Assembly (NCBI RefSeq): GCF_019583405.1
Contig: NZ_SZUU01000005.1
Coordinates: 1-64,000, forward strand
Direction of reading: 5' to 3'
Length of the DNA stretch: 64,000 nucleotides
Origin: Bacteroides fragilis
Lineage (GTDB): Bacteria; Bacteroidota; Bacteroidia; Bacteroidales; Bacteroidaceae
Shown: positions 7,265 to 15,846 of the stretch, in pieces
How the letters are laid out: each line of letters starts with the position of its first letter
How positions within the stretch are numbered: the stretch's first letter is position 1
Made by a program: the position numbers and the translations under genes
The notes under the pieces: generated by a model
What the model saw: only the letters and a program-made list of their open reading frames with translations
The model's database searches: none
Told to the model about the DNA's origin: nothing

Positions 7265-9424
7265 TTATAAATAGTCTTCGAAATAACGGGTTATCTTTTC
7301 ATGCAGATGCACACGGTCGCGTCCCGACACATTGTGCTTGTGGCACGGATAGATGAAGAGGTCCGGATACGTACGGGCATCGATGCAGGCTTTCATGAAC
7401 GAAAGGGTGTGTTGCGGCACGCAAGTATCGTCATGGTCGTCATGGATAATCATCAGGTGTCCCTTCAGGTTACCCGCCAGGTTTTTCAGGTTGCACTCCT
7501 TGTATCCTTTCGGGTTGCTTTGCGGAGTGTCCATGTAGCGTTCGCCGTACATCACTTCGTAATATCCCCAGTCGATGACCGGACCGCCGGCTACACCTAC
7601 TTTAAAAATCTCGGGATAGCGGAGGAGGAGGGCGGTAGTCATGTGTCCGCCAAAACTCCAGCCGTGTACTCCGATGCGGTTTCCGTCGACGTAAGGGAGG
7701 CTTTTCAGGAATTCGGCTCCTTTCACCTGGTCTCTTCCTTCTTCGATGCCCAGATGGCGGAAAGTGACGTTCTCAAAATCGAGTCCGCGGTTGTCGCTTC
7801 CGCGTCCGTCCACGGTAAACAGGATGTAACCTTTGTTGGCCATGTAAATGTCCCAGCCGCGTGCGCCATTCTGCCAACCATTGGTGACCATTTGTGCATG
7901 GGGACCGCCGTATACATAGACGATGGCCGGATATTTCTTGTTCGGGTCGAAGTCTGCCGGCTTGATCAGGCGGTAATACAGGTCTGTTTTGCCGTCTGCC
8001 GCTTTGATGGTACCGGTTTCGATGCTTGGCATCTTATAACCTGCAAAGGGATCGGCTGCCGTGAGCAGGTTGACACTTTTACCGCTCTGTACGTCAAGGA
8101 TATTGATGCTGCGCGGAACGCTTGGAGAACTGTACTGGTCAATCAGGTAGCGTCCCGAAGGGCTTAGTTTGCCGCTGTGCACACCTTCGCTACTGCCCAG
8201 AGGAGTGCGTGCTCCGGTTTTTATATCCACGCGGAACAGGTTGCTCTGCAAGGGCGAGAACTCCGTGCTTGCTATGATAATCTCCTTCTTCTTGGCATCG
8301 AAGCCCAGCACCTCCTTAACCAGCCATTCGCCTTCGGTCAACTGGCGGAGTTGCTTGCCGCTTGTGTCGTACAGGTAGAGGTGGCTGAAGCCGTCTTTCT
8401 GACTCTGGTAGATAAACTTACTGCTGTCCCAAGGTAAGAAAATAATCGGGTCTTGAGGTTCTACATACTTTTCGTTTTCCTCTTCAAAGAGAGTAGCCAT
8501 CAGGTCGCCTGTCTCGGCGTTATACTGGCAGAGCTTAGCGTGATTTTGGTCGCGGTTCAGTTCGATCAGGTAGAGGCTCTTTTCATCCGGTGCCCAACTG
8601 ATATTGGTAAAATAGCGGTCGGTCGGGTCTCCGGCATTGAGATAGATGCTTTTCCCGGTAGCAGGGTTATAGATGCCGACTTTCACCTGGTGGCTGGTCA
8701 TTCCCGCCATCGGGTAACGGATGTTGTTGACTTCGGCAATAGGAGTGGTGATGTCGACCAAAGGATATTGGGCTACCATGCTTTCGTCCATGCGGTAGAA
8801 AGCGAGCAGATTGCCCGAAGGACTCCAGAAAGTTCCTTTTTTGATTCCAAATTCGTTACGATGGACAGACTGACCACATACGATGCCTTGTGGTTCGTTG
8901 GTTACGGCTTTGTCGTCTACATAAAGATTATTGCCGATGGTATAGGCCACATGCCCCGTTTCAGGCTGATAATCTCTGTTGACACCTTCTTTGGGCACTG
9001 GGCGTGTACTGGTAATCTCGCGGTAGTCGAAATCGTAAACGATGTATTTGTCCGGCAGGCTGATCAGCATCAGGCTTTTCTTCGGCCATGGGAAACTGAC
9101 GTTGTAGAAGTGTTGCAATTTACCGTGTTTGCCGGCTTCCAACGTCCTGTTTACGATGTTACGGGTGGTTAGTGGTGTTTCCTTCCCGTTTTTGGGATTT
9201 ATCATGAACACTGCCTCTATTTCCGGTTTGATACACTCATCGCCCCACCATTGCAGGCCGGACAGATTCTCTGCAAAACGATAGGTGGCTCCGCCCGGGA
9301 TCAGATCTTCCAAGGTCGGCGTTTTCGGTTCCTGTGCCATAACGTTTGGTATTAGTAAAGATAAGAGCATTACTAATAAAGCATTCTTTGGTTTACTGTT
9401 GGTTTTCATGATTTGCTTTATCAT
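7265..9424 (-). CDS. S9 family dipeptidyl peptidase IV-like serine peptidase
   Basis: A secreted prolyl-type dipeptidyl peptidase, 719 residues (or 714 from the second ATG at 9409; both give a signal peptide ending near VMA-QEP). The N-terminal beta-propeller (about 80-470) is followed by an alpha/beta-hydrolase domain. The catalytic Ser is in GWSFGG (about 590), the Asp in HDDHDDTCVPQ (about 666) and the His in GRDRVHLH (about 706). YVYGGPHAQ marks the oxyanion-hole region. In Bacteroidales such enzymes release X-Pro dipeptides in the periplasm or at the surface. An S46 peptidase and an M16 peptidase also lie in the window but are not linked to it. Confidence 0.93.
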   Translation of the reverse strand: MIKQIMKTNSKPKNALLVMLLSLLIPNVMAQEPKTPTLEDLIPGGATYRFAENLSGLQWWGDECIKPEIEAVFMINPKNGKETPLTTRNIVNRTLEAGKHGKLQHFYNVSFPWPKKSLMLISLPDKYIVYDFDYREITSTRPVPKEGVNRDYQPETGHVAYTIGNNLYVDDKAVTNEPQGIVCGQSVHRNEFGIKKGTFWSPSGNLLAFYRMDESMVAQYPLVDITTPIAEVNNIRYPMAGMTSHQVKVGIYNPATGKSIYLNAGDPTDRYFTNISWAPDEKSLYLIELNRDQNHAKLCQYNAETGDLMATLFEEENEKYVEPQDPIIFLPWDSSKFIYQSQKDGFSHLYLYDTSGKQLRQLTEGEWLVKEVLGFDAKKKEIIIASTEFSPLQSNLFRVDIKTGARTPLGSSEGVHSGKLSPSGRYLIDQYSSPSVPRSINILDVQSGKSVNLLTAADPFAGYKMPSIETGTIKAADGKTDLYYRLIKPADFDPNKKYPAIVYVYGGPHAQMVTNGWQNGARGWDIYMANKGYILFTVDGRGSDNRGLDFENVTFRHLGIEEGRDQVKGAEFLKSLPYVDGNRIGVHGWSFGGHMTTALLLRYPEIFKVGVAGGPVIDWGYYEVMYGERYMDTPQSNPKGYKECNLKNLAGNLKGHLMIIHDDHDDTCVPQHTLSFMKACIDARTYPDLFIYPCHKHNVSGRDRVHLHEKITRYFEDYL

Positions 9425-9571
9425 TATTTAGATCCTTTGATTTGTACTCTGCCCAAGTTCGTCGTTCTTGACTGGATGACAGCGCTTATCCGGGCAAGAA
9501 CGATGTGCTCAGGTACGAAGGGCCGGATGGCAGCCGATTCATCCATTTACAGGCTTCTGTCGGGAAATAGC

Positions 9572-10912
9572 TTAGTCTTCCTGAGGTTTTTCGATTCTTG
9601 GTTCACGATTCCCTTTAAATTCTCTCGGTTTTCTGTCTCCGTATCCCGAACTACGTTCTTCACGCGGTCTTCTTTCTCCTCTGAATCCGCCTTCTTCCCG
9701 ACGTGGCTTGAATTCTCTTCTCTCTCTTGGAGCACGTTCGCTGTTTTCATCACCACCTTCCTGACTCTTGAATTCCTTATATTTACCGTCGAAAATCTGA
9801 TATTTACGGAATTCACACTCCAAAGGACCATTGAATAACGGGGTTTTTATACTTGGCTTCAGACCGATCTGATCGAAGCATTCTTCACGGTAAGATAGTA
9901 TCCATGCGTCGTTTCCGACAAAAGCATGTTTGAGTCGCTCACCGATCATATTATACAGTCCCAGAAGGTCGTTGGTGGAAATACGTTCTCCGTAAGGGGG
10001 ATTGGTTATGATAATCGACTTTTCAGCCGGTTGTTCAAATTGCTGGAATGGTTGCAATTTCAGGATAATGTCTTTCGATACTCCTGCTGCCTTCACATTA
10101 TGAGTTGCTATCTCATTGGCTTTCGGGTTATTGTCGTAACCATATATCTTATGGGTGAACTCGCGTTCCTGGCTGTCATCGTTGTATATCCGGTCGAACA
10201 GATCCTGATTGAAATCTCCCCATTTTTCAAAAGCAAATTCTTTTCGGAACACTCCCGGGGCAATATTACGCGCAATTAAAGCTGCCTCGATAGGAATAGT
10301 ACCCGAACCACACATTGGGTCAATCAGGTCACATTCGCCTTTCCATCCAGTCATTAAAATCATACCGGCTGCCAGAACCTCATTCAGTGGAGCTTCTACA
10401 GCTTCCTGGCGATAACCTCTCCGGTGAAGTGATTCACCCGAAGAGTCGAGCGAGAGGGTACAGGTGGTCTGTGCAATGTGGATGTTCAGCAGTACATCCG
10501 GCTTGCTGATGCGTACAGAAGGACGCTTTCCATTCAATTCACGGAAATAGTCGACAATGGCATCTTTTACTTTGTAAGAGACGAACTTGGAATGACGGAA
10601 TTCATCGCTGAATACTACTGCGTCAACGGCAAAAGTTTTGTCTACATCCAATATCTCTTCCCAGTGAATGGCTTTGATCTGTTCGTAAACGGCATCAGCG
10701 TCTTTTGCGGTGAAGTGCTTGATGGGTTTTAAAATACGAATTGCAGTACGCAGGCAGAAGTTTGCTTTGTACATCATCTCTTTGTCACCGGTAAAAGAGA
10801 CCATACGGCGTCCTATTTGTACGTCGTTTGCTCCAAGTGTTGTCAATTCCTCTGCCAGTATCTCTTCCAGTCCCTGAAAGGTTTTGGCAATCATTTCAAA
10901 TTGTTCGCTCAT
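9572..10912 (-). CDS. THUMP-domain 23S rRNA guanine-N2 methyltransferase (RlmL-like) with Arg-rich tail
   Basis: An RlmL/YcbY-N type methyltransferase acting on 23S rRNA. I choose the ATG at 10912 (MSEQFEMIAKTFQGLE, 446 residues) because the 34-residue upstream extension is AT-rich and overlaps the preceding gene. The THUMP domain spans about residues 10-160. The SAM motif DPMCGSGT is near 198-205 and the catalytic NPPYGE near 304-309. The last ~75 residues are a low-complexity Arg/Gly/Glu tail (repeated RREEG, GERRPREER), resembling an RGG-type RNA-binding extension. The DEAD-box helicase in this window has a similar basic tail. Confidence 0.9.
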   Translation of the reverse strand: MSEQFEMIAKTFQGLEEILAEELTTLGANDVQIGRRMVSFTGDKEMMYKANFCLRTAIRILKPIKHFTAKDADAVYEQIKAIHWEEILDVDKTFAVDAVVFSDEFRHSKFVSYKVKDAIVDYFRELNGKRPSVRISKPDVLLNIHIAQTTCTLSLDSSGESLHRRGYRQEAVEAPLNEVLAAGMILMTGWKGECDLIDPMCGSGTIPIEAALIARNIAPGVFRKEFAFEKWGDFNQDLFDRIYNDDSQEREFTHKIYGYDNNPKANEIATHNVKAAGVSKDIILKLQPFQQFEQPAEKSIIITNPPYGERISTNDLLGLYNMIGERLKHAFVGNDAWILSYREECFDQIGLKPSIKTPLFNGPLECEFRKYQIFDGKYKEFKSQEGGDENSERAPRERREFKPRREEGGFRGERRPREERSSGYGDRKPREFKGNREPRIEKPQED

Positions 10913-10988
10913 AAAATGGATAACATGCCAGTGTGCTAATGCTGCGGTTATGTACCGTGCGACCGGCGTTTTAATGTTGTTAATTAAA

Positions 10989-11888
10989 TTATTTTTTTGC
11001 TTTTGTCTGTACAATTCTTGCTCCTGCCGGTATGTTTTCGGTGACCCAGATGTTACCGCCTACGGTGGCATCACGTCCGATGGTAATTCGTCCTAGGATG
11101 GTGGCATTGGAGTAGACAATCACATTGTCTTCCAGAATCGGGTGGCGTGGAATACCTTTAATCGGTTTGCCGTCGGCATCCAGGGGAAAACTTCTTGCAC
11201 CCAGTGTCACTCCCTGATAGATCTTCACGTTATTGCCAATGATACTTGTGGCTCCGATCACCACGCCGGTACCGTGGTCAATTGTGAAATGTGTGCCGAT
11301 TCTTGCACCCGGATGTATATCGATTCCGGTTTCACTGTGTGCCATTTCGGTAATGATACGCGGAATTAGCGGTACTCCTAATTCCAGGAGTTCGTGCGCG
11401 ATGCGATAGTTGCTGATTGCTTTAATGGCGGGATAGCAGAAGATCACTTCACCGAAACTTTGTGCGGCAGGGTCGCCATTGTAGGCTGCTCCCACATCTG
11501 TGGCCAAAACACGACGCAGATGGGGTAGTTTACTGATGAACTTAGCTGCCAGACGGGCGGCTTCTTCACGTTTTGACTCGGTGCATTCATTGCATTGGCC
11601 ACCGTTACCAAAACACAGTCCGGCAAGAATTTGCTCTGTGAGCAGATTGAACAACTTTTCTACATTGACACCGATATGGTAGTTGATAGTTCGGCTGTTG
11701 ACTGTTGAATTTCCGTAATATCCCGGGAAGAGAATGGAGCGCGCTAATTCGATAACATCGCACAATACCCGTGGCGAGGGCAATGGCTCACCGTCTTTAT
11801 GTTGGTGAAACAGTCCTTTGTATGATTCGCTTTCCGATAGCTCATCGACTGTTTGTGTCAGGATGTGAGTGAAGTTCAGTGGACTCAT
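10989..11888 (-). CDS. Serine O-acetyltransferase (EpsC/CysE type)
   Basis: Acetyl-CoA plus L-serine gives O-acetylserine, the first step of cysteine synthesis. 299 residues. The helical N-terminal region is longer than in E. coli CysE, as in EpsC-type enzymes. The left-handed beta-helix hexapeptide repeats run from about residue 185 to 285. The signature IDIHPGARIGTHFTIDHGTGVVIG carries the catalytic His-Asp pair. A -7 box (CAAAGATA, minus strand) sits at 11917-11924, just upstream of the start. It precedes the RlmL-like gene on the same strand with a 76-bp gap. Confidence 0.93.
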   Translation of the reverse strand: MSPLNFTHILTQTVDELSESESYKGLFHQHKDGEPLPSPRVLCDVIELARSILFPGYYGNSTVNSRTINYHIGVNVEKLFNLLTEQILAGLCFGNGGQCNECTESKREEAARLAAKFISKLPHLRRVLATDVGAAYNGDPAAQSFGEVIFCYPAIKAISNYRIAHELLELGVPLIPRIITEMAHSETGIDIHPGARIGTHFTIDHGTGVVIGATSIIGNNVKIYQGVTLGARSFPLDADGKPIKGIPRHPILEDNVIVYSNATILGRITIGRDATVGGNIWVTENIPAGARIVQTKAKK

Positions 11889-11916
11889 TATGAGACTATT
11901 CTAATTATATTGGCTA

Positions 11917-11924
11917 CAAAGATA
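11917..11924 (-). promoter_or_regulatory. -7 element for serine acetyltransferase gene
   Basis: TATCTTTG on the minus strand fits the Bacteroides TAnnTTTG consensus, about 30 bp before the start codon. No clear -33 TTTG is seen. Confidence 0.5.
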
Positions 11925-11952
11925 TGAATAATTGCGCATAAAAAGTAGTACG

Positions 11953-11987
11953 TTTGTTATTGAATTTAAAAAAAGGATGTATTTTTG
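11953..11987 (+). promoter_or_regulatory. Promoter for TPR histidine kinase gene
   Basis: TTTG at 11953-11956 and TATTTTTG at 11980-11987 match the Bacteroides -33/-7 elements with a slightly long 23-bp spacer. The start codon is 28 bp downstream, which also argues against the in-frame TTG start at 11985. Confidence 0.5.
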
Positions 11988-12014
11988 TTGGGTATTACAC
12001 GTGAAATCAAAACA

Positions 12015-14045
12015 ATGAGGCATAAAACAAACCGGGCAATTGTATTTTTTTGTTTGTTATTACTGTTAACGGGCTGTAAACAAAACACAAGCCATTCTGA
12101 TTTAGCTTTTCCGGGCATGAGTTCGGACTCTGTGGAACGGTGCGCCCAGGATTCATTGTTTACCAATACTCAATATTCACGTCATCTGTTGCGACAAGCC
12201 TTGTCGGGCACCTCTGACAGCCTATCCTATTACCGGCTTTTATCATTCTATTCCAAATCTTATTTTGTTACGGCGGATTTTGATTCAATCTGGTATTATA
12301 ATCAGTTTATTAAGCGCTTTTGTGACAAGGTTACACCTTCGCCGGAGGTGCATGATTTACTTTCTACCGTCTATAATATGGAGGGTAACGTCCTGATGCA
12401 GCGCACCCAGCCCGACTCTGCAATTATTTCCTATGAAAAAGCATATAGAGAAAGGTTACAAGGAAAGGAACCGGACTATCTGCCGGACTTATGCATAAAT
12501 CTGGCAGATGCCAATGTTCATAAAGGGGATTATACGTATGCTGCGTATTATTATCGTCGGGCCTTGTTTCTTTGTGATTCTCTCGGATTGCCGGATCGTA
12601 ATAAGTTTCCGGTTTACTATGGTCTTGGACAGACATACATGGAATTACGCGATTTTGAACTTTCCAATCATTATTATGAGTTGGCCGGGGCTTTTTTTGA
12701 CCGGATGAGTGTTTCTGAGAAATGGACTTATCTGAATAACCGGGGAAATCATTTTTATTATAAGAAAGATTACCCTCAGGCTGTCTGTTACATCAGTCGT
12801 GCATTGGATGTGGTAGAGTCTTATCCGCAAATGGTTTTTGAGCAGAATCTGTGTAAGGCAAATCTCGGTGAGCTTTATGTGATAACTAATAAACTGGACT
12901 CTGCGCAACTATACCTGGACGAAAGTTATAGGTTCTTCTCCGAAATCGGGAATCAATCGGCACTCTATTACATAGAGACACAAATGATTGAGCTTGCGCT
13001 CAAAAAGGGGAATGTAGCTCTTGCCGGACAAATTATCAAGCGCTCGGCCAATTATGGGCATATAGATGCCAATATGATAAACATACGTAATCACTACCTT
13101 CAGCATTATTACGAACGGGTAGGGGATTATAAAAAGGCTTATGAATATCAGAAATACGATCTTCAACTTAATGATTCTATTCGCAATGAACGGGTTCGTA
13201 CTCGCGTTGCAGAATTAGATATGCGTTATCGGCAGGATACGATTGTGATGCGTAGAGAGTTGGTGATTGAGAAGCAAAGAGGAGAGATGAAGGAACTGAA
13301 ACTGACAGCATATATATGGGCTTTGGTTTGCATTGTATCTGTTGTCGTAGCAGGATGTATTTATTGGTATATGAAGAAGAAGCGCATGTTTCTTCAGGAA
13401 CGGCATATCAATCAGATCGGGCGTCTTCGCATGGAGAATATTCGAAACCGTATTTCACCCCATTTTACATTTAATGTGCTGAATCGTGAGATTAGTCAGT
13501 TTAAGGGTGACGGGGCTTTGTGTGATGATCTTACGGAGCTGGTCAGGCTGCTTCGTAAGAGTTTGGAGTTTACGGAGAAACTTAGCGTTTCTCTTTATGA
13601 TGAACTGGAATTTGTGAAAACCTATATTCGTCTAGAGCAGGGACGGCTCGGAGATGATTTTTCAATGGATATAAAGATCGAAGGGGGCTTGGATATTCAA
13701 CAAGTGATCATCCCCTCAATGATTGTACAGATACCGGTAGAGAATGCGTTAAAACATGGGCTGTCCGGAATCGAAGGTTTAAAGTCGCTCCGCATATCAG
13801 TCTGCCGGAGAGGCAATGGTATACTGGTTGATATTTGTGATAATGGGCGTGGATATTCACCACAAACTATGTCATCTGCGCGTGGAACAGGAACAGGGTT
13901 GAAAGTGCTTTATCAGACTATTCAACTATTAAATGATAAGAATCGCGAGAAAATACGTTTTGAAATCAAGAATCTGGTGAATAATGGACAGACCGGGACA
14001 CAAGTTCTAATCTATATACCATTGGATTATTCTTACAATTTATAA
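12015..14045 (+). CDS. TPR-containing LytS-type sensor histidine kinase
   Basis: A membrane sensor kinase of 676 residues from the ATG at 12015. The N-terminus looks like a lipoprotein signal (LLLLLTGCKQ). About six TPR-like repeats fill residues 60-400. One transmembrane segment lies near 430-450, followed by a His_kinase domain with SPHFTFNVLN (phospho-acceptor His) and a HATPase with IPVENALKHG (N box) and DNGRGY (G1). The downstream LytTR regulator begins 12 bp later and is surely its partner. Periplasmic TPR sensors of this layout are common in Bacteroidetes; the stimulus is unknown. Confidence 0.88.
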   Translation: MRHKTNRAIVFFCLLLLLTGCKQNTSHSDLAFPGMSSDSVERCAQDSLFTNTQYSRHLLRQALSGTSDSLSYYRLLSFYSKSYFVTADFDSIWYYNQFIKRFCDKVTPSPEVHDLLSTVYNMEGNVLMQRTQPDSAIISYEKAYRERLQGKEPDYLPDLCINLADANVHKGDYTYAAYYYRRALFLCDSLGLPDRNKFPVYYGLGQTYMELRDFELSNHYYELAGAFFDRMSVSEKWTYLNNRGNHFYYKKDYPQAVCYISRALDVVESYPQMVFEQNLCKANLGELYVITNKLDSAQLYLDESYRFFSEIGNQSALYYIETQMIELALKKGNVALAGQIIKRSANYGHIDANMINIRNHYLQHYYERVGDYKKAYEYQKYDLQLNDSIRNERVRTRVAELDMRYRQDTIVMRRELVIEKQRGEMKELKLTAYIWALVCIVSVVVAGCIYWYMKKKRMFLQERHINQIGRLRMENIRNRISPHFTFNVLNREISQFKGDGALCDDLTELVRLLRKSLEFTEKLSVSLYDELEFVKTYIRLEQGRLGDDFSMDIKIEGGLDIQQVIIPSMIVQIPVENALKHGLSGIEGLKSLRISVCRRGNGILVDICDNGRGYSPQTMSSARGTGTGLKVLYQTIQLLNDKNREKIRFEIKNLVNNGQTGTQVLIYIPLDYSYNL

Positions 14046-14057
14046 AGATAGGAAATT

Positions 14058-14813
14058 ATGTATAAGGTGATCATTATAGATGATGAGAAGGCGGCTATTG
14101 AGACCTTGCGCCGGGATCTGGAGGTGCAGGCTGATCTGGAAATAAAAGGGACTGCCGGGAATGGCGCAAAAGGGAAGAAACTTATTATGGATATACATCC
14201 CGATCTTTTGTTCCTGGATATAGAGTTGCCTGATATTCAGGGAATCCGTTTGCTTAGTGAGATTCGTGAACAGGTGTTGTGGGATATGAAAGTCGTTTTC
14301 TATACTGCCTATGATAAATATTTGTTGCAGGCATTACGTGAGTCAGCCTTTGATTATCTACTGAAACCTTATGATGCGAAAGAATTGAATCTGATCATTG
14401 AACGTTACCGCAAGGCAATGGCCTCTACTCAACCTATACCGTCTTTTGCTTCTGCTATAAGTACTTTGGTGCCTGGTAGGGACCTGTTTATGATTAGTAC
14501 AGTAACAGGGTTTAGATTTCTTCGCCTTGAAGAAATAGGTTATTTTGAATATTTGAAAGATAAGCGGTTGTGGCAGGTGGAGCTTTTTAATCAAACGAAA
14601 CTTTGTCTGAAGAAAAATACGACGGCTGACGATATAATCGGTTATTCTAACGCATTTGTACAAATCAGTCAGTCGGCTATTATCAATATCAATTATCTGG
14701 CCATGATAAAGAGTAAACAGTGCTTGCTTTATCCCCCTTTTAGTGATAAAGAAGACTTAATTATTTCACGCGGATTCTTGAAAGAGTTACAAGAACGCTT
14801 TTGTATTATTTGA
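14058..14813 (+). CDS. LytTR-family response regulator
   Basis: A 251-residue response regulator. The receiver domain (1-120) has acidic residues near the start (IIDDEKAA), the phospho-acceptor Asp in LLFLDIELPDIQG near residue 55 and the conserved Lys in LLKPYDAKEL. The C-terminal LytTR DNA-binding domain (about 150-250) has IGYFEYLKDKRLWQVE and a typical INYLAMIKSK segment. It forms a two-gene operon with the upstream TPR kinase. Target promoters are unknown. Confidence 0.92.
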   Translation: MYKVIIIDDEKAAIETLRRDLEVQADLEIKGTAGNGAKGKKLIMDIHPDLLFLDIELPDIQGIRLLSEIREQVLWDMKVVFYTAYDKYLLQALRESAFDYLLKPYDAKELNLIIERYRKAMASTQPIPSFASAISTLVPGRDLFMISTVTGFRFLRLEEIGYFEYLKDKRLWQVELFNQTKLCLKKNTTADDIIGYSNAFVQISQSAIININYLAMIKSKQCLLYPPFSDKEDLIISRGFLKELQERFCII

Positions 14814-14894
14814 AGTTTTTCTGTCGGATAAACTCTTATTTTACCGCTTATACTCTGGCTGTAACCATATAATCGGCTTTCTGATAAAAAAGAG

Positions 14895-14925
14895 TTGCTA
14901 TGCTTTTACTTTGATTGTATCTTTG
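14895..14925 (+). promoter_or_regulatory. Promoter of candidate small transcript
   Basis: TTG at 14895-14897, a 20-bp spacer and TATCTTTG at 14918-14925 give a near-ideal Bacteroides promoter. The expected RNA start is near 14930. No large gene follows on this strand before 18740. Confidence 0.65.
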
Positions 14926-14929
14926 TGAG

Positions 14930-15040
14930 GTACGATTACTCTTAAAAAAACAACCGAAATGAACAGTATTAAACAATTCTCTTGATAGTTAACTGGTTGG
15001 GTAAAGCCGGAGCTTTTTGTGAAAAAACTCCGGCTGTTTT
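14930..15040 (+). ncRNA. Candidate ~110-nt small RNA with mini-ORF
   Basis: The span from the predicted RNA start to the intrinsic terminator is ~110 nt. It contains an 8-codon ORF (14959-14985, MNSIKQFS), followed by a strong hairpin with a T-rich end. The arrangement resembles a leader-peptide/attenuator cassette, but no gene follows it, so an independent small RNA or micropeptide gene fits better. Inferred only from promoter and terminator signals. Confidence 0.45.
15005..15040 (+). terminator. Intrinsic terminator of small transcript
   Basis: AGCCGGAG plus T5 pairs with A5 plus CTCCGGCT around a GTG loop, followed by GTTTTATG. It is a strong stem ending in a short T tract on the plus strand. 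Confidence 0.8.
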
Positions 15041-15081
15041 ATGATGTTGTTATCTCAAATAATCTTTTTTATTTCTTCTTA

Positions 15082-15097
15082 TGTTTCACGTGACACA
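15082..15097. other. parS-like ParB-binding site (site 2)
   Basis: TGTTTCACGTGACACA matches the conserved chromosomal parS sequence TGTTTCACGTGAAACA at 15 of 16 positions. It lies between two terminators, outside any gene. Confidence 0.6.
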
Positions 15098-15132
15098 AAA
15101 AAAGACCGAAGCTCTCAGCAACGGTCTTTTTT
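15098..15132. terminator. Terminator between small transcript and DUF3836 gene
   Basis: AAAAAGACCG and CGGTCTTTTT arms enclose a 13-nt loop. A/T tracts lie on both sides, so it can act on both strands and most clearly ends the minus-strand DUF3836 transcript. Confidence 0.8.
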
Positions 15133-15181
15133 AGAGTATTTAATGTGTTAGATCTTTAAGAAAGAGTAAAGTGTTTGGAGA

Positions 15182-15577
15182 TTATAGATTAGGGTTATCC
15201 ATTGTAACGGTCATCTCCGGAGCCAGTATAAATTCACTTTTCCGGTTATTCCATTTATAATAGTTTGTGGTAATGGTTTTGCCTTCGTACGTATAGCGAA
15301 CCAGCAAATCGTTCTCCCAATTATTTTTATTGCTGTTCCATTTCATAGTCTGACTTTCAATCATGCGTTTATTGTCATCGTATTTATAGTTATATTTCAT
15401 ATAATTGGCCAGGGAAGAGCCTTCTTTCTTATAAACGGTTTGTCCTATTAACATGCCGTTTTCTTCTTCGGAGTTATAAATAAGATTGTTATCATAGTTC
15501 CGGGCGGAAACTGCAACGCTGCTTACCAAAAGAACTGCTGACAATGCTACTGTTTTTAAAAATCCTGTTGTTTTCAT
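15182..15577 (-). CDS. DUF3836-type secreted protein
   Basis: 131 residues. A signal peptide (to about residue 25, AVSA-RNYDN) is followed by a repetitive beta-strand pattern: YKYDDNKRMIESQTMKWNSN, then YTYEGKTITTNYYKWNNR. This is the YD-repeat-like layout of the Bacteroides DUF3836 family. The gene is alone, with a -7 box (TAACTTTG, minus strand) at 15639-15646 and a terminator directly downstream. Presumably periplasmic or surface exposed; function unknown. Confidence 0.75.
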   Translation of the reverse strand: MKTTGFLKTVALSAVLLVSSVAVSARNYDNNLIYNSEEENGMLIGQTVYKKEGSSLANYMKYNYKYDDNKRMIESQTMKWNSNKNNWENDLLVRYTYEGKTITTNYYKWNNRKSEFILAPEMTVTMDNPNL

Positions 15578-15638
15578 GATATCTGTTTTTAAGTCTTTAA
15601 ATTGTCATATTTCTACCATTTGTTGGCTTTAACGGTGG

Positions 15639-15646
15639 CAAAGTTA
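15639..15646 (-). promoter_or_regulatory. -7 element for DUF3836 gene
   Basis: TAACTTTG on the minus strand lies 62 bp before the start codon and fits TAnnTTTG. Confidence 0.45.
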
Positions 15647-15750
15647 CATATTAAACGGATATAAATGCATAAAATCGAAGAAAATTTATCATATTGTCAG
15701 TGTTGAGGCCTTTGAGTTACTTTCTTTTTGATAAGTATGCTGACAAAAAG

Positions 15751-15777
15751 ATATCCGGCAGATTGTTTGCCGGATAT
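15751..15777 (-). terminator. Terminator of polA
   Basis: ATATCCGGCA and TGCCGGATAT arms form a 10-bp stem. On the minus strand it is followed by CTTTTTG, about 70 bp after the polA stop. Confidence 0.8.
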
Positions 15778-15846
15778 TTATATAAACAGTAAGCATTTTT
15801 AGATGGATCTTTCATAGCTTTCTGTACGAATAGTTAATGATTGTTA

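Larger units (their letters stand above)
14814..15181. other. Intergenic region with small transcript unit, terminator and parS-like site
   Basis: No protein gene longer than nine codons. It contains a promoter (14895-14925), a mini-ORF (14959-14985), an intrinsic terminator (15005-15040), a parS-like site (15082-15097) and a second hairpin terminator (15098-15132), each listed separately. Confidence 0.8.

Noticed and set aside
11993-12008. TATTACACGTGAAATC as a third parS site
   Set aside because: Four mismatches to the parS consensus and located at a promoter/gene start. Only the CACGTGAAA core matches.
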